From the NCBI GenBank assembly GCA_963805455.1, contig CAWDUJ010000002.1:1-64000 (forward strand): DNA of 64,000 bases. The letters are read 5' to 3'. Below, piece after piece: positions 1 through 8,297 of this stretch (position 1 is the first letter of the stretch; each line of letters starts with the position of its first letter). This DNA comes from VRUE01 sp963805455. GTDB taxonomy: Bacteria; Actinomycetota; Thermoleophilia; Solirubrobacterales; 70-9. Position numbers and translations under genes: made by a program. The notes under the pieces are model-generated. The model was given only the letters and a program-made list of their open reading frames with translations, was not told the origin of the DNA and made no database searches.

Positions 1-449
1 GACGGCGACCGTGGTCCGAAGTCTCCGTGGGCCCCGGTCCGGCTCACTGAGAGCAGGGCCATGAGGCGAGGTGCGGGGCTCGGCTGCATTCAGGAATCGC
101 AGTCGCGTTGCGCGGTGAAGTGCCCTCCGACGCATGGCTTGGTCAGTCGCGTCAGCTGGTGCGTGTCCCGCATCCCGGACTGAGAAGTCCTTGGATCTCG
201 CGCCCCGGAGATCGTCGTGGTGGCAAAGATCCAGCCGCGTATACGAGGAATTCGGAGGCTGAGGGACGAGAAATGGACGCACAACTCAAGCCCCGCCCGA
301 TAACGAACCCTTATGTAGACCTGGCCCCACTCCCGACCGAGACCCTCGAGTCGCGCTTATTCAAGCACTGCCGGGAGCTTTGCGGTCGCCTCGATCACTC
401 GCCACAAGTGGCGAACCCGGCTTGACGAACTCTCGATCGCAGAGACTTC
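1..449. other. No convincing gene
   Basis: The stretch is open in several frames, but none of the products resembles a known family and none has a clear ribosome binding site. I see no tRNA-like or strong palindromic structure. It lies downstream of the toxin-antitoxin pair and may be the decayed edge of an accessory region, which is inference only. Confidence 0.5.
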
Positions 450-818
450 TCAGGGATGAACCAGGAAGTGGACCGCGTTTGCAAGCGCTTCTGGCCCGGA
501 CCACTCCGAGGACAGATCGACGAGCGCGGCAACGAGCGCCTCATAGCCTGCCGGAGTACGCGAGAAGCGCCCCGAAAGAGCGATCACAATCCCGGCGTGT
601 GAGCGCCCGGAGCCTCCCCACTCGCCGTAGAGCCGCATGAAATCCGCCACGTTCTCGGTGACGAGAGCCCGGCCCTCCGCTGCGGCGATTACCAGCAACT
701 CCTCATCGGCGAGGCCGCGCAGGGGCGGGCGCTCGTCGACCGCCTCGGCGTCGAGGTCGCGATCGCGCAACCCCAGTGCGAGGCGCGCCGGATACATCTC
801 GTCGAACAGGAGCCTCAC
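450..818 (-). CDS. DUF5615 PIN-like toxin of a toxin-antitoxin pair
   Basis: The product is about 122 residues and is predicted to be the nuclease-like toxin of a type II toxin-antitoxin module. It starts with an N-terminal strand and acidic residues (LLFDEMYP), then has an internal DEELL helix and a VTENVADF segment. This is the layout of the DUF5615 branch of PIN-like proteins, in which clustered acidic residues would bind metal for RNA cleavage. The frame stays open far upstream, so I chose the GTG whose product begins MRLLFDEM, 31 nt after the antitoxin stop. That gives the usual length for the family. Toxin following antitoxin, in the same direction, is the expected order. RNase activity is inferred from family membership. 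Confidence 0.7.
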   Translation of the reverse strand: MRLLFDEMYPARLALGLRDRDLDAEAVDERPPLRGLADEELLVIAAAEGRALVTENVADFMRLYGEWGGSGRSHAGIVIALSGRFSRTPAGYEALVAALVDLSSEWSGPEALANAVHFLVHP

Positions 819-849
819 GTTGGAGAGAACCGAGCTCGAGCGGGCCGCT

Positions 850-1251
850 TCAGCGAGCCGCGAGCGACTCGTAGTGGGCCGATTCGCGCTCGTGGAGCTC
901 GATCCGGGCCTCGATCTCCTCGGGGAACTCGGCCGCGTAGCGAAGCGCGACCGCGATCCGGTCGGCGGTAATTGACATTTCCGCCGCCAGCCGCTCGCTC
1001 GCTTTGGCTCGGCCGTCCTGGCGCAGCGCCAGGACGATCTCCCAGACGTCGGGGCCGCCGGCCAACCCGGCGCGGCGCCCCGCCGGCCCGGAGCGAAAGA
1101 CGATCCCTGGATGCGTCTCGGCTCGATCCCCCTCCTCGGCATAGCGGCGCAGAGCGTCGGAGAGCCGCTCACCGCGAGCCTCGGCACGCGTGCGGATACG
1201 CGCCGCCGTGTCGCGGTTGATGCGCACCGATACGTTGGCGGTCTCACTCAT
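850..1251 (-). CDS. Antitoxin with ribbon-helix-helix-like and DUF433-like parts
   Basis: The product is about 133 residues and is the likely antitoxin for the downstream DUF5615 toxin. Residues 1-40 (VSVRIN, then an Arg/Ala-rich helix) look like a ribbon-helix-helix DNA-binding segment. The rest has an HPGIVF motif, a WEIVLAL helix and a final helix ending ALRYAAEFPEEIEARI, resembling DUF433 antitoxins. Having both parts in one chain is uncommon, because DUF433 proteins are usually about 75-80 residues. I chose the ATG encoding MSETANV rather than one ten codons upstream, because it leaves space for the short repeated promoter motif just before it. It probably represses its own operon. Confidence 0.65.
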   Translation of the reverse strand: MSETANVSVRINRDTAARIRTRAEARGERLSDALRRYAEEGDRAETHPGIVFRSGPAGRRAGLAGGPDVWEIVLALRQDGRAKASERLAAEMSITADRIAVALRYAAEFPEEIEARIELHERESAHYESLAAR

Positions 1252-1276
1252 GTTGTCAACGTAGCACAACGTCAAC
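1252..1276 (-). promoter_or_regulatory. Possible operator upstream of the antitoxin
   Basis: Directly upstream of the antitoxin ATG the hexamer GTCAAC occurs twice (1256-1261 region and 1271-1276). A GTTGT/ACAAC pair brackets the same stretch. Direct and inverted repeats over the start are usual where an antitoxin represses its own operon. No clear -10 box was identified. Confidence 0.3.
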
Positions 1277-1359
1277 ACCAATTAAAATCGAGGTCCTCCT
1301 ATCCCTGTATCCCTCCCCCGTCGTGTAACCGCTCCGGCAGTCAAGCGCAAGGAGAAATC

Positions 1360-1458
1360 GGGTGAAATTGACCCTAACCGCCCCGAATCAGGCCCGTTTT
1401 GGGCACTCGTGCCCAAAACGGAGGAAGAAACAGGGGGCGGTTCAAGTGAATTTCACCC
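1360..1458. repeat. Nested inverted repeats (palindrome inside a palindrome)
   Basis: Outer arms at 1360-1384 and 1434-1458 pair over GGGTGAAATT/AATTTCACCC and AACCGCCCC/GGGGCGGTT, with six mostly unpaired bases between those two blocks. Enclosed within them is a perfect 13-bp inverted repeat, 1394-1406 with 1409-1421, separated by only two bases. The element lies between the toxin-antitoxin pair and the tRNA-Gly gene and contains no plausible coding sequence. It could be a small mobile palindromic unit or a structured RNA; the sequence alone does not decide. Confidence 0.8.
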
Positions 1459-1462
1459 AATT

Positions 1463-1490
1463 CCACAAATCGCAAGTTGGCGATTTGTGG
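1463..1490. repeat. Perfect 11-bp inverted repeat hairpin
   Basis: CCACAAATCGC at 1463-1473 pairs exactly with GCGATTTGTGG at 1480-1490 across a six-base loop. It directly follows the nested palindrome and lies 15 nt downstream of the 3' end of tRNA-Gly. It is moderately AT-rich against its surroundings. A role in ending the tRNA transcript is possible, but the T run precedes the hairpin rather than following it. Confidence 0.7.
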
Positions 1491-1505
1491 GGGATTCCTG
1501 AAAAA

Positions 1506-1578
1506 GCGGCTGATGGGATTCGAACCCACGACCTTCTGCATGGCAAGCAGACGCTCTAGCCAGCTGAGCTACAGCCGC
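1506..1578 (-). tRNA. tRNA-Gly (anticodon GCC)
   Basis: The 73-nt gene folds as a full cloverleaf. The acceptor stem is GCGGCTG/CAGCCGC, the anticodon stem TCTGC/GCAGA has loop TTGCCAT with anticodon GCC, and the T arm contains TTCGAAT. The discriminator base is T, normal for bacterial glycine tRNA. CCA is not encoded, so CCA-adding enzyme must supply it. A run of five T residues on the transcribed strand begins immediately after the gene (1501-1505) and could release the transcript. tRNA genes are common integration sites and palindromic elements lie right at this 3' end, but no integrase or duplicated attachment site is visible. Confidence 0.97.
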
Positions 1579-1588
1579 ACGGAGGTGG

Positions 1589-1617
1589 ATTCTAGCCCTG
1601 AGATGCCGTTTCCTGCA
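1589..1617 (-). promoter_or_regulatory. Probable promoter of tRNA-Gly
   Basis: A TAGAAT box (complement of 1589-1594) lies 10 nt before the 5' end of the tRNA, close to the bacterial -10 consensus TATAAT. With a 17-bp spacer the -35 position reads TGCAGG, which is a poor match. The spacing suits a short tRNA leader. Confidence 0.45.
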
Positions 1618-1688
1618 TCACTGGCGATGTGAGGGGCGTCGTCGTCTTGCAGAATGGGTCGACCCAAGACCCGCGGGCCTCAGCCGAT

Positions 1689-2549
1689 TCATTTCTTGAT
1701 CAGCTTGACCTTTTTCGCAAGGGCGCTCGGCGATCCGCCGGTGGGGGCGAACTTCACCAAGACCTTGACGCTGGCGCTTCCGACGCGGTCGAGTTTCGCC
1801 TTGGCGCCCCCGACCGGAGTGATCGGCAGGTTCAGATTGCCCGCTTTCGCCGCCGACTTCGAGGCCTTCCTAACCCCCTTGCCGGAGATCGTCACCTTCC
1901 CGGGGCCCGGCACGCTCAGGTTCAGCTTGGCGGTTCCGTGCGCCCGATTCAGTGGCAGCGAACCGAAGCTGAAGCGGGCCGCGGGTACGACAACAGCGTT
2001 GACCATCAGCTCGCATGTGCTGTTGGCCCCGGCTGCCAGCGGCGGCGATCCGTCGACCAGCGGCGGGTTGTAGAGAAAGTAGTAGCCGCCCTGGAAGCAG
2101 GCGCCCGAGGAGGTCTGAAGCGACGAGTCGAAGCCGGGGGCCTCACCGGGAGCTATCAGCACACTGGCCGGGAAGGAGTAGGTACCGGGTCCGGGCAGCG
2201 TCACCGTCGGGCCCGTCGCCACCGCTTCCCCTTTGGCGGCGACCGATTGTTCGACCACGCCCAGGCGGAAGGTGACGGTTCCGGCGCCGCCGGTTTTGAT
2301 GTTGAACGCGGTCACGGTCCCGAAGGTGGGTGAGGTGGCGGGGTATGCGTTGCCCGAGTGAACACCGCCGAGCAGGTTCGTGCACGGAGGGGCGATCGGC
2401 GCGCAATGGCCGGGCTGGGCCGGGTCGTACAGGGCGCCGGTGAGGTCGCTCCCGATCGTGATCGAGGCGATAACAGGAGCGGGTGAGGCAGCGGCGGCGA
2501 GCAGCGCGATGGCGGCGAGTGCGAGGCCCATCGGCCGGAATCTGCTCAC
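1689..2549 (-). CDS. Secreted protein of unknown function
   Basis: The 286-residue product begins with a clear signal peptide: charged start, Ala/Leu core, and cleavage probably near SPAPVIAS. The middle is Gly/Pro/Thr-rich and beta-like, with cysteines that could pair outside the cell (CAPIAPPC, GACFQGG, STCEL). The last 70 residues carry a GPGKVTISGKGVRKA segment and end in a Lys-rich tail. That type of C-terminal beta module recurs in secreted proteins of Solirubrobacterales-like genomes. No catalytic motif is seen. It is downstream of, and on the same strand as, the cupin gene, and both may be part of an envelope locus. Confidence 0.6.
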   Translation of the reverse strand: MSRFRPMGLALAAIALLAAAASPAPVIASITIGSDLTGALYDPAQPGHCAPIAPPCTNLLGGVHSGNAYPATSPTFGTVTAFNIKTGGAGTVTFRLGVVEQSVAAKGEAVATGPTVTLPGPGTYSFPASVLIAPGEAPGFDSSLQTSSGACFQGGYYFLYNPPLVDGSPPLAAGANSTCELMVNAVVVPAARFSFGSLPLNRAHGTAKLNLSVPGPGKVTISGKGVRKASKSAAKAGNLNLPITPVGGAKAKLDRVGSASVKVLVKFAPTGGSPSALAKKVKLIKK

Positions 2550-2632
2550 TTCAAAACCAGATCGCTCGTGGGACCCTCATCAGGCAGCGAAGCTAGCACG
2601 GTCCAGAAGCCCGAAAGAGATTTCCGGACGCT

Positions 2633-3214
2633 TCAACCGTCGCGCAGCGTGAAATCGAAGGGAATCTCCTTCGATGCAGGATCGATTCGAAACTTGTCGG
2701 GCGCGTCGCGGTCATATGGACGGGTCGGGAAGTTGAGCACCCGGCAGGGTGCCTCGCCGACGTTCTGGTCGGCATGCCAGACACCGGGCGGGATCCGCAG
2801 GAAACCCGGCGCCTCATCGGCAAAAGAGAACTCGGCGAACTCCTGGAAGGTCGGTGAGTCGGGGCGCCCGTCGTGGAGCACGACCCTCAGCTGTCCGGCC
2901 AGCACGACGTAACGGTCGGTCTGCCGCTTGTGCATCCCCCAACCCTTGATCCGCCCCGGCGCGACCGTGAACGCATATGCGTAGACGACGGGCTCCTCCC
3001 AGAACGCGTCGTCAAAGTTGACAGCCTCCATCAGCGTCCCGCGGTGGTCGGCATGCACAACGGCGGGGGCGGTCACCACACCCTCGAGCCTGGGGCGCCG
3101 CTGCCCCGCCGCCCCGACCGTGGGGACGTCCCGCAAACCGCCGGGAACGACCTCCAGATCCTGGTCTGGAGCGTCCGCGTGCGGCGAGTGCGGATCTGCG
3201 GCCACCTTCGCCAT
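2633..3214 (-). CDS. RmlC-like cupin, dTDP-sugar epimerase family
   Basis: The 193-residue product belongs to the RmlC-type cupin superfamily, which epimerises or isomerises nucleotide-linked 4-keto sugars. Visible cupin features are PGRIKGWGMHKRQTD (first strand with the conserved His), VVLAGQLRVVLHDGR, then an SPTFQ segment and PPGVWHADQN, which carries the second His. True RmlC proteins have GxxRGxHxH and usually a Tyr acid; here the motif is KGWGMH, so the exact reaction is uncertain. It is divergently transcribed from a glycosyltransferase only 14 bp away, which supports a role in surface-sugar synthesis. The first 45 residues are not cupin-like and the true start could be downstream. 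Confidence 0.65.
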   Translation of the reverse strand: MAKVAADPHSPHADAPDQDLEVVPGGLRDVPTVGAAGQRRPRLEGVVTAPAVVHADHRGTLMEAVNFDDAFWEEPVVYAYAFTVAPGRIKGWGMHKRQTDRYVVLAGQLRVVLHDGRPDSPTFQEFAEFSFADEAPGFLRIPPGVWHADQNVGEAPCRVLNFPTRPYDRDAPDKFRIDPASKEIPFDFTLRDG

Positions 3215-3228
3215 GGTATGAAGTCCGC

Positions 3229-4185
3229 GTGTCGGTGGAGTTCACGGTCGGTATTCCCACCCACAACCGCCGCGAGACGGTACTACTGGCGCTGGCGAGC
3301 TCACTCGAGCAGACGCGTCCGCCGACGCGAGTCCTCGTCATCGCCGACGGCTGCACCGACGGGACCCAGGAGGCGGTTCGCGCGATCGGCGACGATCGCG
3401 TCGAGGTCCTCGACCGCCCGAAGGGTGTCGGAGCCGGCTATGCGCACCGCAATGAGGTACTCGATCGCGCCGGAGGGGGCATCGTCGCCTGGCTCGCCGA
3501 CGACGACCTCTGGCTGCCCGACCATCTCGAGCGGGCGGGCGAGCTGTTCGACGCCGGCGCAGCCGAGATCGTGAACTCGATGTCGTGCCTCGTGCGTGAG
3601 GATGGGACGCTCGAGCCATTCGGGGTCCACTGGCGGGCACCCACTTACCGCGACAGGTTCCTCGGCGTCGAGAACCGAACTCCGTCAAGCGCCGTGAGCC
3701 ATCGGGCCCGCGCGGCCGTCGCGGCCGGCGGCTGGCCGGCCGACCTCGAGCGGGCCGGAGATTGGGATCTTTGGCGGCGGATGGTGAGCGGGGGAGCTCA
3801 CAGTGAGATGGTCCTGGCGCCGACGGTGCTGTTCTTCTGCGCCTGGGAGCGGGAGCAGAGCTGGCCTGACCGTGTCGCCCAGAACGCCGGATTCCTCGCC
3901 CGCCTGCGCGACCCGACTGAGCTCGCGCGACTGCGAGGGGAGATGGCGTTCGTCTGCTCCGCCGCCGCCGACGCCGATCGCGTCGCGCTCACCGAAGCCT
4001 ATGAGCGGGAGGGGGCACGAGTGGGCGAGTTCTCCGAGATCAACGCGGAGCGCGCCCGTCTGGCCGCGGAGCGGGATCGTCTGGCCCGCGAGCTGGAGGT
4101 CATCACCTCTGGCACCTGGTGGCGGATGCGCCGGCCGTTCGAGCCGGCACTGCGGATGAGGAAGCGACTCCGGAGACGAGGTTGA
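3229..4185 (+). CDS. Family 2 glycosyltransferase
   Basis: The 318-residue product is a GT-A fold glycosyltransferase transferring sugar from an activated donor onto an envelope glycan or lipid. Its N-terminal strand is VGIPTHNRRETV, with a DG (ADGCTDG) nucleotide-binding site and a DDDLW metal-binding motif near residue 90. GDWDLW near residue 185 corresponds to the acceptor-side ED-like motif. The last 60 residues form a charged coiled coil followed by an Arg/Lys-rich end suited to membrane association. It starts with GTG and shares a 14-bp divergent start region with the RmlC-like gene. No transmembrane segment is seen, and donor and acceptor are unknown. Confidence 0.85.
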   Translation: MSVEFTVGIPTHNRRETVLLALASSLEQTRPPTRVLVIADGCTDGTQEAVRAIGDDRVEVLDRPKGVGAGYAHRNEVLDRAGGGIVAWLADDDLWLPDHLERAGELFDAGAAEIVNSMSCLVREDGTLEPFGVHWRAPTYRDRFLGVENRTPSSAVSHRARAAVAAGGWPADLERAGDWDLWRRMVSGGAHSEMVLAPTVLFFCAWEREQSWPDRVAQNAGFLARLRDPTELARLRGEMAFVCSAAADADRVALTEAYEREGARVGEFSEINAERARLAAERDRLARELEVITSGTWWRMRRPFEPALRMRKRLRRRG

Positions 4186-4246
4186 CGCTCTCACGACTAG
4201 GCTTCGTCGGCGCGGGTAATCGCTGGTAGACCGAGAAGGGAAAAAC

Positions 4247-4876
4247 ATGGGCAAGAATCGGAACACGCGGCCGTCGCCGGCAATGGTCGTCGCCATGGTC
4301 GCGCTGGTGGTGGCGCTGACCGGCACCGCGGTGGCGACCAGCTCGAAGCTCAGCGGCCCGGAGGTCAAGCAGGTGGGAAAGATCGCCGGCAAGACCGCCA
4401 ACAAGCGGATCTCCAGGCGTGCGCCGAAACTGACGGTCGCCCGCGCCCACGTCGCCGACAACGCGACGAGCCTCGGTGGCGTCGCGGCCGACTCCTTCGC
4501 GCGGCATGCCGACCTCGCTCCCGTCCCGGAGTCCAACCTTGCCCTGCATTCCGGCTGGGAGTCGATTGCCGGCGGGGCCGGCGCGGGTCCGGCGCGCGGA
4601 TATCGCGATCAGCTCGGGGTCGTGCACCTCGCCGGCCTGATCGGCCGATCCCCGACCGGCACCGATAACGTGGCCCTGACGCTGCCCAGCGATCTGCGGC
4701 CCGGATATGACCTCGAGCTCGCGGCGGTTTGCGATGAGCCGGGAATCATCTTCAACCCTGTCCCGGGAACGATGATCATCAACGCCAACGGCGACGTGCA
4801 TCCGATCACGACCGCCAGCTCGAACTGTTACGAGAGACTCTCCCTTGACGGGATCGCCTTCCGGGCGGGTGGCTAG
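4247..4876 (+). CDS. Secreted or anchored protein of unknown function
   Basis: The 209-residue product has a basic start (MGKNRNTRPSP) and one hydrophobic segment (MVVAMVALVVALTGTAVA) that serves as signal peptide or anchor. A short linker with basic repeats follows, and residues 90-209 look like a compact beta domain with three cysteines. Proteins with this kind of leader are frequent in Solirubrobacterales-like genomes and have no assigned function. AGAAGGG upstream of the ATG is a plausible ribosome binding site. It follows the glycosyltransferase by 61 bp on the same strand, so the two may be cotranscribed. Confidence 0.6.
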   Translation: MGKNRNTRPSPAMVVAMVALVVALTGTAVATSSKLSGPEVKQVGKIAGKTANKRISRRAPKLTVARAHVADNATSLGGVAADSFARHADLAPVPESNLALHSGWESIAGGAGAGPARGYRDQLGVVHLAGLIGRSPTGTDNVALTLPSDLRPGYDLELAAVCDEPGIIFNPVPGTMIINANGDVHPITTASSNCYERLSLDGIAFRAGG

Positions 4877-4893
4877 CCTCCGCTTGCGAAGCG

Positions 4894-5535
4894 TCAGAGG
4901 CCTGCGACGGCCTCGTCGATCTGCGTCTTGCCCCCCAGGAGCTCGAATGTCTTGCCGATCGTGTTGTCGGCGTGGAGGACGGCGGCGAGGGTGGCGGCGA
5001 CATCGCCACGTGGGACCTGACGCAGCTCGAAATCGTCACCGATCGTGACCAGCCCGGTGGGCGGGTCGTCGGTCAGTCTCCCCGGCCGGACGATCGTGTA
5101 GTCGAGGCCGCTCGATGAGAGCGCTTGGTCTGCGCCAGCCTTCGCCCGCAGGTACTCGCCGAAGACGTCGCCCCCCTCGGCCGGCGGATCGTCGGCGCCC
5201 ATCGAGCTGACGATCACGTAGCGCCGAATCCCCGTCTCCTTGGCCGCCTCGATCAGCTTCACCGCGCCCTCGAGGTCCATCGTCCGCTTGCGCTCGACGC
5301 CGCTGCCGGCGCCGGCGCCGGCGGCGAAGACGACGGCCTCGGCGCCGCCGACAGCGGCGGCGACGTCGTCGTCGCCCTCGAGATCGCAGACGACCGGCTG
5401 GACCTCGATCTCGCGCAGATCGTCGGCCTGGGCCGGGTCACGGATCAGGCCTAGGACCCGGTCACCCTGTCCGATGAGCAGAGCGCCCAGCAGCATTCCG
5501 ATCTTGCCGTGCCCACCGGCAATCGCGACGTCCAT
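4894..5535 (-). CDS. NAD(P)-binding protein, atypical SDR family
   Basis: The 213-residue product is a Rossmann-fold NAD(P)-binding protein of the atypical short-chain dehydrogenase group (YwnB/BVR-B-like). The nucleotide site is GGHGKIG at residues 7-13. VIVSSMGADD at about residue 110 holds the family Ser segment, and DYTIVRPGRL is the strand typical of NAD-dependent epimerase-like members. The usual YxxxK catalytic pair is not obvious (EYLRAK is the nearest), so it may bind cofactor as a redox sensor or a flavin or quinone reductase. It is flanked by convergent or unrelated genes and appears monocistronic. Confidence 0.75.
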   Translation of the reverse strand: MDVAIAGGHGKIGMLLGALLIGQGDRVLGLIRDPAQADDLREIEVQPVVCDLEGDDDVAAAVGGAEAVVFAAGAGAGSGVERKRTMDLEGAVKLIEAAKETGIRRYVIVSSMGADDPPAEGGDVFGEYLRAKAGADQALSSSGLDYTIVRPGRLTDDPPTGLVTIGDDFELRQVPRGDVAATLAAVLHADNTIGKTFELLGGKTQIDEAVAGL

Positions 5536-5619
5536 CGAGTCAGCCTACTCCGACCACATCTTTGTTTGGGTCAGCGAATTTTGGGTATTCCGCGCCTAGG
5601 CGAACTTGGAGGGAAACCG

Positions 5620-7792
5620 ATGAAAATCTGGTTGAGCGCCGCAGTCGCGGCATGCATCTTTGTCCTGGCGACGGCGGGCATCGCGTCCGCGTCGAACTCA
5701 GACGGCCACTCGTATGGCCATGGTCACGGGCACGGTCACCACCATGATGGACATGGTCACGGCAAGCCCCATCTGCCGCCGATCGACACCTCGAACGCCG
5801 CCAACTGCGACTTCATCGCCGAACCCGGCAATGCGCTCTGCCTGCTGCCGTTCCCCGACGATTACTACACCCGGCCCGATGCAAGCAGCCCGACCGGCCG
5901 ACGCGTCGACCTCACCACCGAAGGAATGCCTGCCAACGCCTTCGGCGTCCACATCGACGCCACCCCCTACAACGCCTCCGACGGTTTCAGCCCCGGGGCG
6001 ACGATCCTGCTCAAGGTGCCGGGGATCGACACCGCGGCGGACGTTCGCGCGACCGGCGCGGTGCCGATCAACCACCTGCGCCAGTACCGGCGGCCGAACG
6101 CACCTGTTGTCGTCATCGATGCGACGACCGGGAAACGCTGGCCGATCTGGGTCGAGATCGACTCCAACGCCGCCGACCCCGCGAAGGCGGCGCTGGAGAT
6201 CCACCCGGCGGTCAACTTCGCCTCCGGCCACCGCTACGTCGTCGCCCTCCGCGACCTTCGAAACGCCGCCGGTGAGGAAATCGAGGCGCCCGCGGCTTTC
6301 CGCTACTACCGCGACAACGTTCCCTCCAAGCAGGATGAGATCAACGCCCGCCGCAAGCATTTCAAGGGACTCTTCAAGACCCTGCACAAGGCGGGGATCG
6401 ACCGCAAGGACCTCTACCTGGCCTGGGACTTCACCGTCGCCAGCGACCAGAACAACGCCGGTCGCGAGCTCGCTATGCGCGACGACGCCTTTGCCCAGCT
6501 CGGCGACACCGACCTCTCCGACCTGAGCCCGCAGGGGATCTCGCCGACCTTCGAAGTGACGAGCATCGAAGAAGAACCGAACCCGGGTCAGATCGCCCGT
6601 CGCGTCAAAGGCAACCTGGCGGTGCCCTGCTACCTGTTCCCCAACTGCGGACCCGGCGGCACGATGCAGCTCGACTCGAACGGCGACCCGATCCAGAACG
6701 GTGTCTGGTCGGCCAACTTCGACTGCATCATTCCCGCCTCGGTCACCGGCGGGCCCGCCGGAACCGGCCGGCCCTCGCTCTACGGCCACGGCCTGTTCGG
6801 CTCGGCGAGCGAGGTCGGCTCCAGTCCGCAGCGCGAACTCGCCCAGGCTCACGGGATCGTCTTCTGCGCGACCGATGAGATCGGGATGTCACAATCCGAC
6901 CTGCCGGTTGCGATCGGCGCCCTGCAGGAGCTCTCGCGCTTCCCGGCGCTGCCCGACCGGCTCCAGCAGGGCCTGCTCGACGAGATGTTCCTCGGCCGGG
7001 CGATGATCAGCGGCAATGGGTTCACGACCGACCCGGCCTTCCACCAGGACGGCACGCTCGGCAGTGGATCGGTCCTCGACACCAGCCACCTCTATTACAA
7101 CGGCAACAGCCAGGGCGGGATCATGGGCGGCGCCCTGACCGCGGTGACGCCGGACTTCACACGCGCCTCGCTCGGCGTGCCGGCGATGAACTACTCGGTC
7201 CTGCTGCCGCGCTCGGTCGACTTCGACCCGTTCGCGGCGATCCTCTACCCGTCCTACCCCGACGAAATATCGACGGCCGCTGGCGCTCGACCTGATCCAG
7301 ATGCTCTGGGACCGCGGCGACCCGAACGGATACGCGAACCGGATGACCGACAACCCGCTGCCCGACACCCCGGCCCACCAGGTGCTGCTGAACGTCGCCT
7401 TCGGCGACCACCAGGTGACCGACTACCAGGCGGACGTCGAGGCCCGCACGGTCGGCGCCCGCGCCCACCGGCCGGTCCTCTTCCCCGGCCGGTGGCCGGA
7501 CACCAACGTCCTCTGGCGGGTGCCGGCGATCCGTCACTACCCCTACGGCGGCTCCGCCGCCTACTACTGGGACACCGGGCCGACCCGCGAAGAACCGGCC
7601 GGGACCGTGGTCGGCACCGACCCCCCGCCCTACGCGAACCAGCCGAACCGAAGCGGCGCCGACCCGCACGGGGCCCCGCGGGCGACCCCGGCCGAGCAGC
7701 AGCTGGTGTCGGACTTCTTCGAAGGGGCGATCCAGGAAAGCGACAACTGCGGCGGCGGTCCCTGCTTCGCGATCGGGTTCAGCGGGCCCTAG
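5620..7792 (+). CDS. Large His-rich secreted hydrolase-like protein, frameshifted
   Basis: Two adjoining frames together encode about 723 residues. The first begins with a signal peptide (WLSAAVAACIFVLATAG) followed by a His/Gly stretch (GHGHGHGHHHDGHGHGK) that could bind metal. A GNSQGG motif near residue 495 looks like the nucleophile elbow of an alpha/beta hydrolase, suggesting lipase or esterase activity. After LYPSYPDE the sense passes to the next frame, which continues with RRPLALDLIQMLWDRG and ends at 7792. Removing one A from the AAA at 7265-7267 restores one continuous protein. GGAGGG precedes the ATG. The break is either a sequence error or a very recent mutation. The substrate is unknown. 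Confidence 0.7.
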
Positions 7793-7802
7793 CCCGCGGC
7801 GG

Positions 7803-8297
7803 CTAGCCGAGCTCCGAGATCAGATCCCGAAGGTCGAGCGGGGCGGTGAACATTTCGAGTTCGCCGCTTTCGTCGTGGTGCCAATCCTCGCGCGGGCGGT
7901 CCCAGTAGAGCTCGATTCCGTTTCCGTCGGGGTCGTCGAGGTAGAGCGCCTCGCTGACGCCGTGGTCGGAGGCGCCGCCGAGGGAGATTCCGGCCTCGCT
8001 GAGGCGGCGGAGGGCATCGGCGAGGGCGCGGCGGGTCGGGTAGCGGATCGCGGTGTGGAAGAGGCCGGTGCTGCCCGGCGGGGGCGGCGAGCCCCCCCGC
8101 GAGTGCCAGGTGTTGAGGCCGATGTGGTGGTGGTAGCCGCCGGCCGAGACGAAGGCGGCATCGTCGCCGATCCGCTGCTGGAGCTCGAAGCCGAGGACGC
8201 CGCAGTAGAAGTCGAGCGCGCGGTCGAGGTCGGCCACTTTGAGGTGGACGTGGCCGATCTCGACGCCGGGATCGATCGGATTCGTGTTCTCAGCCAT
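7803..8297 (-). CDS. VOC family (glyoxalase/extradiol dioxygenase-like) protein
   Basis: The 164-residue product has two beta-alpha-beta-beta-beta modules of the vicinal oxygen chelate fold. The first carries GHVHLKVADLDRALDFYCGVLGF, whose His is the first metal ligand. A second set of ligands is likely at GLFHTAIRYP and in DPDGNGIELYW (the Glu). The HHHIGLNTWHSRGG segment is typical of catechol-2,3-dioxygenase-like members such as CatE. I chose the MAENTNP start because an upstream extension would run into the preceding gene. It overlaps the RNase HI stop by 8 nt, so the two are translationally coupled. The substrate is unknown. Confidence 0.85.
   Translation of the reverse strand: MAENTNPIDPGVEIGHVHLKVADLDRALDFYCGVLGFELQQRIGDDAAFVSAGGYHHHIGLNTWHSRGGSPPPPGSTGLFHTAIRYPTRRALADALRRLSEAGISLGGASDHGVSEALYLDDPDGNGIELYWDRPREDWHHDESGELEMFTAPLDLRDLISELG

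Noticed and set aside
108..425. Open frames on both strands in the first 450 bp
   Set aside because: No family resemblance, no ribosome binding site and several overlapping frames of similar length.
1463..1505. Rho-independent terminator after tRNA-Gly
   Set aside because: The T run comes directly after the tRNA and before the hairpin, which is the wrong order for an intrinsic terminator.
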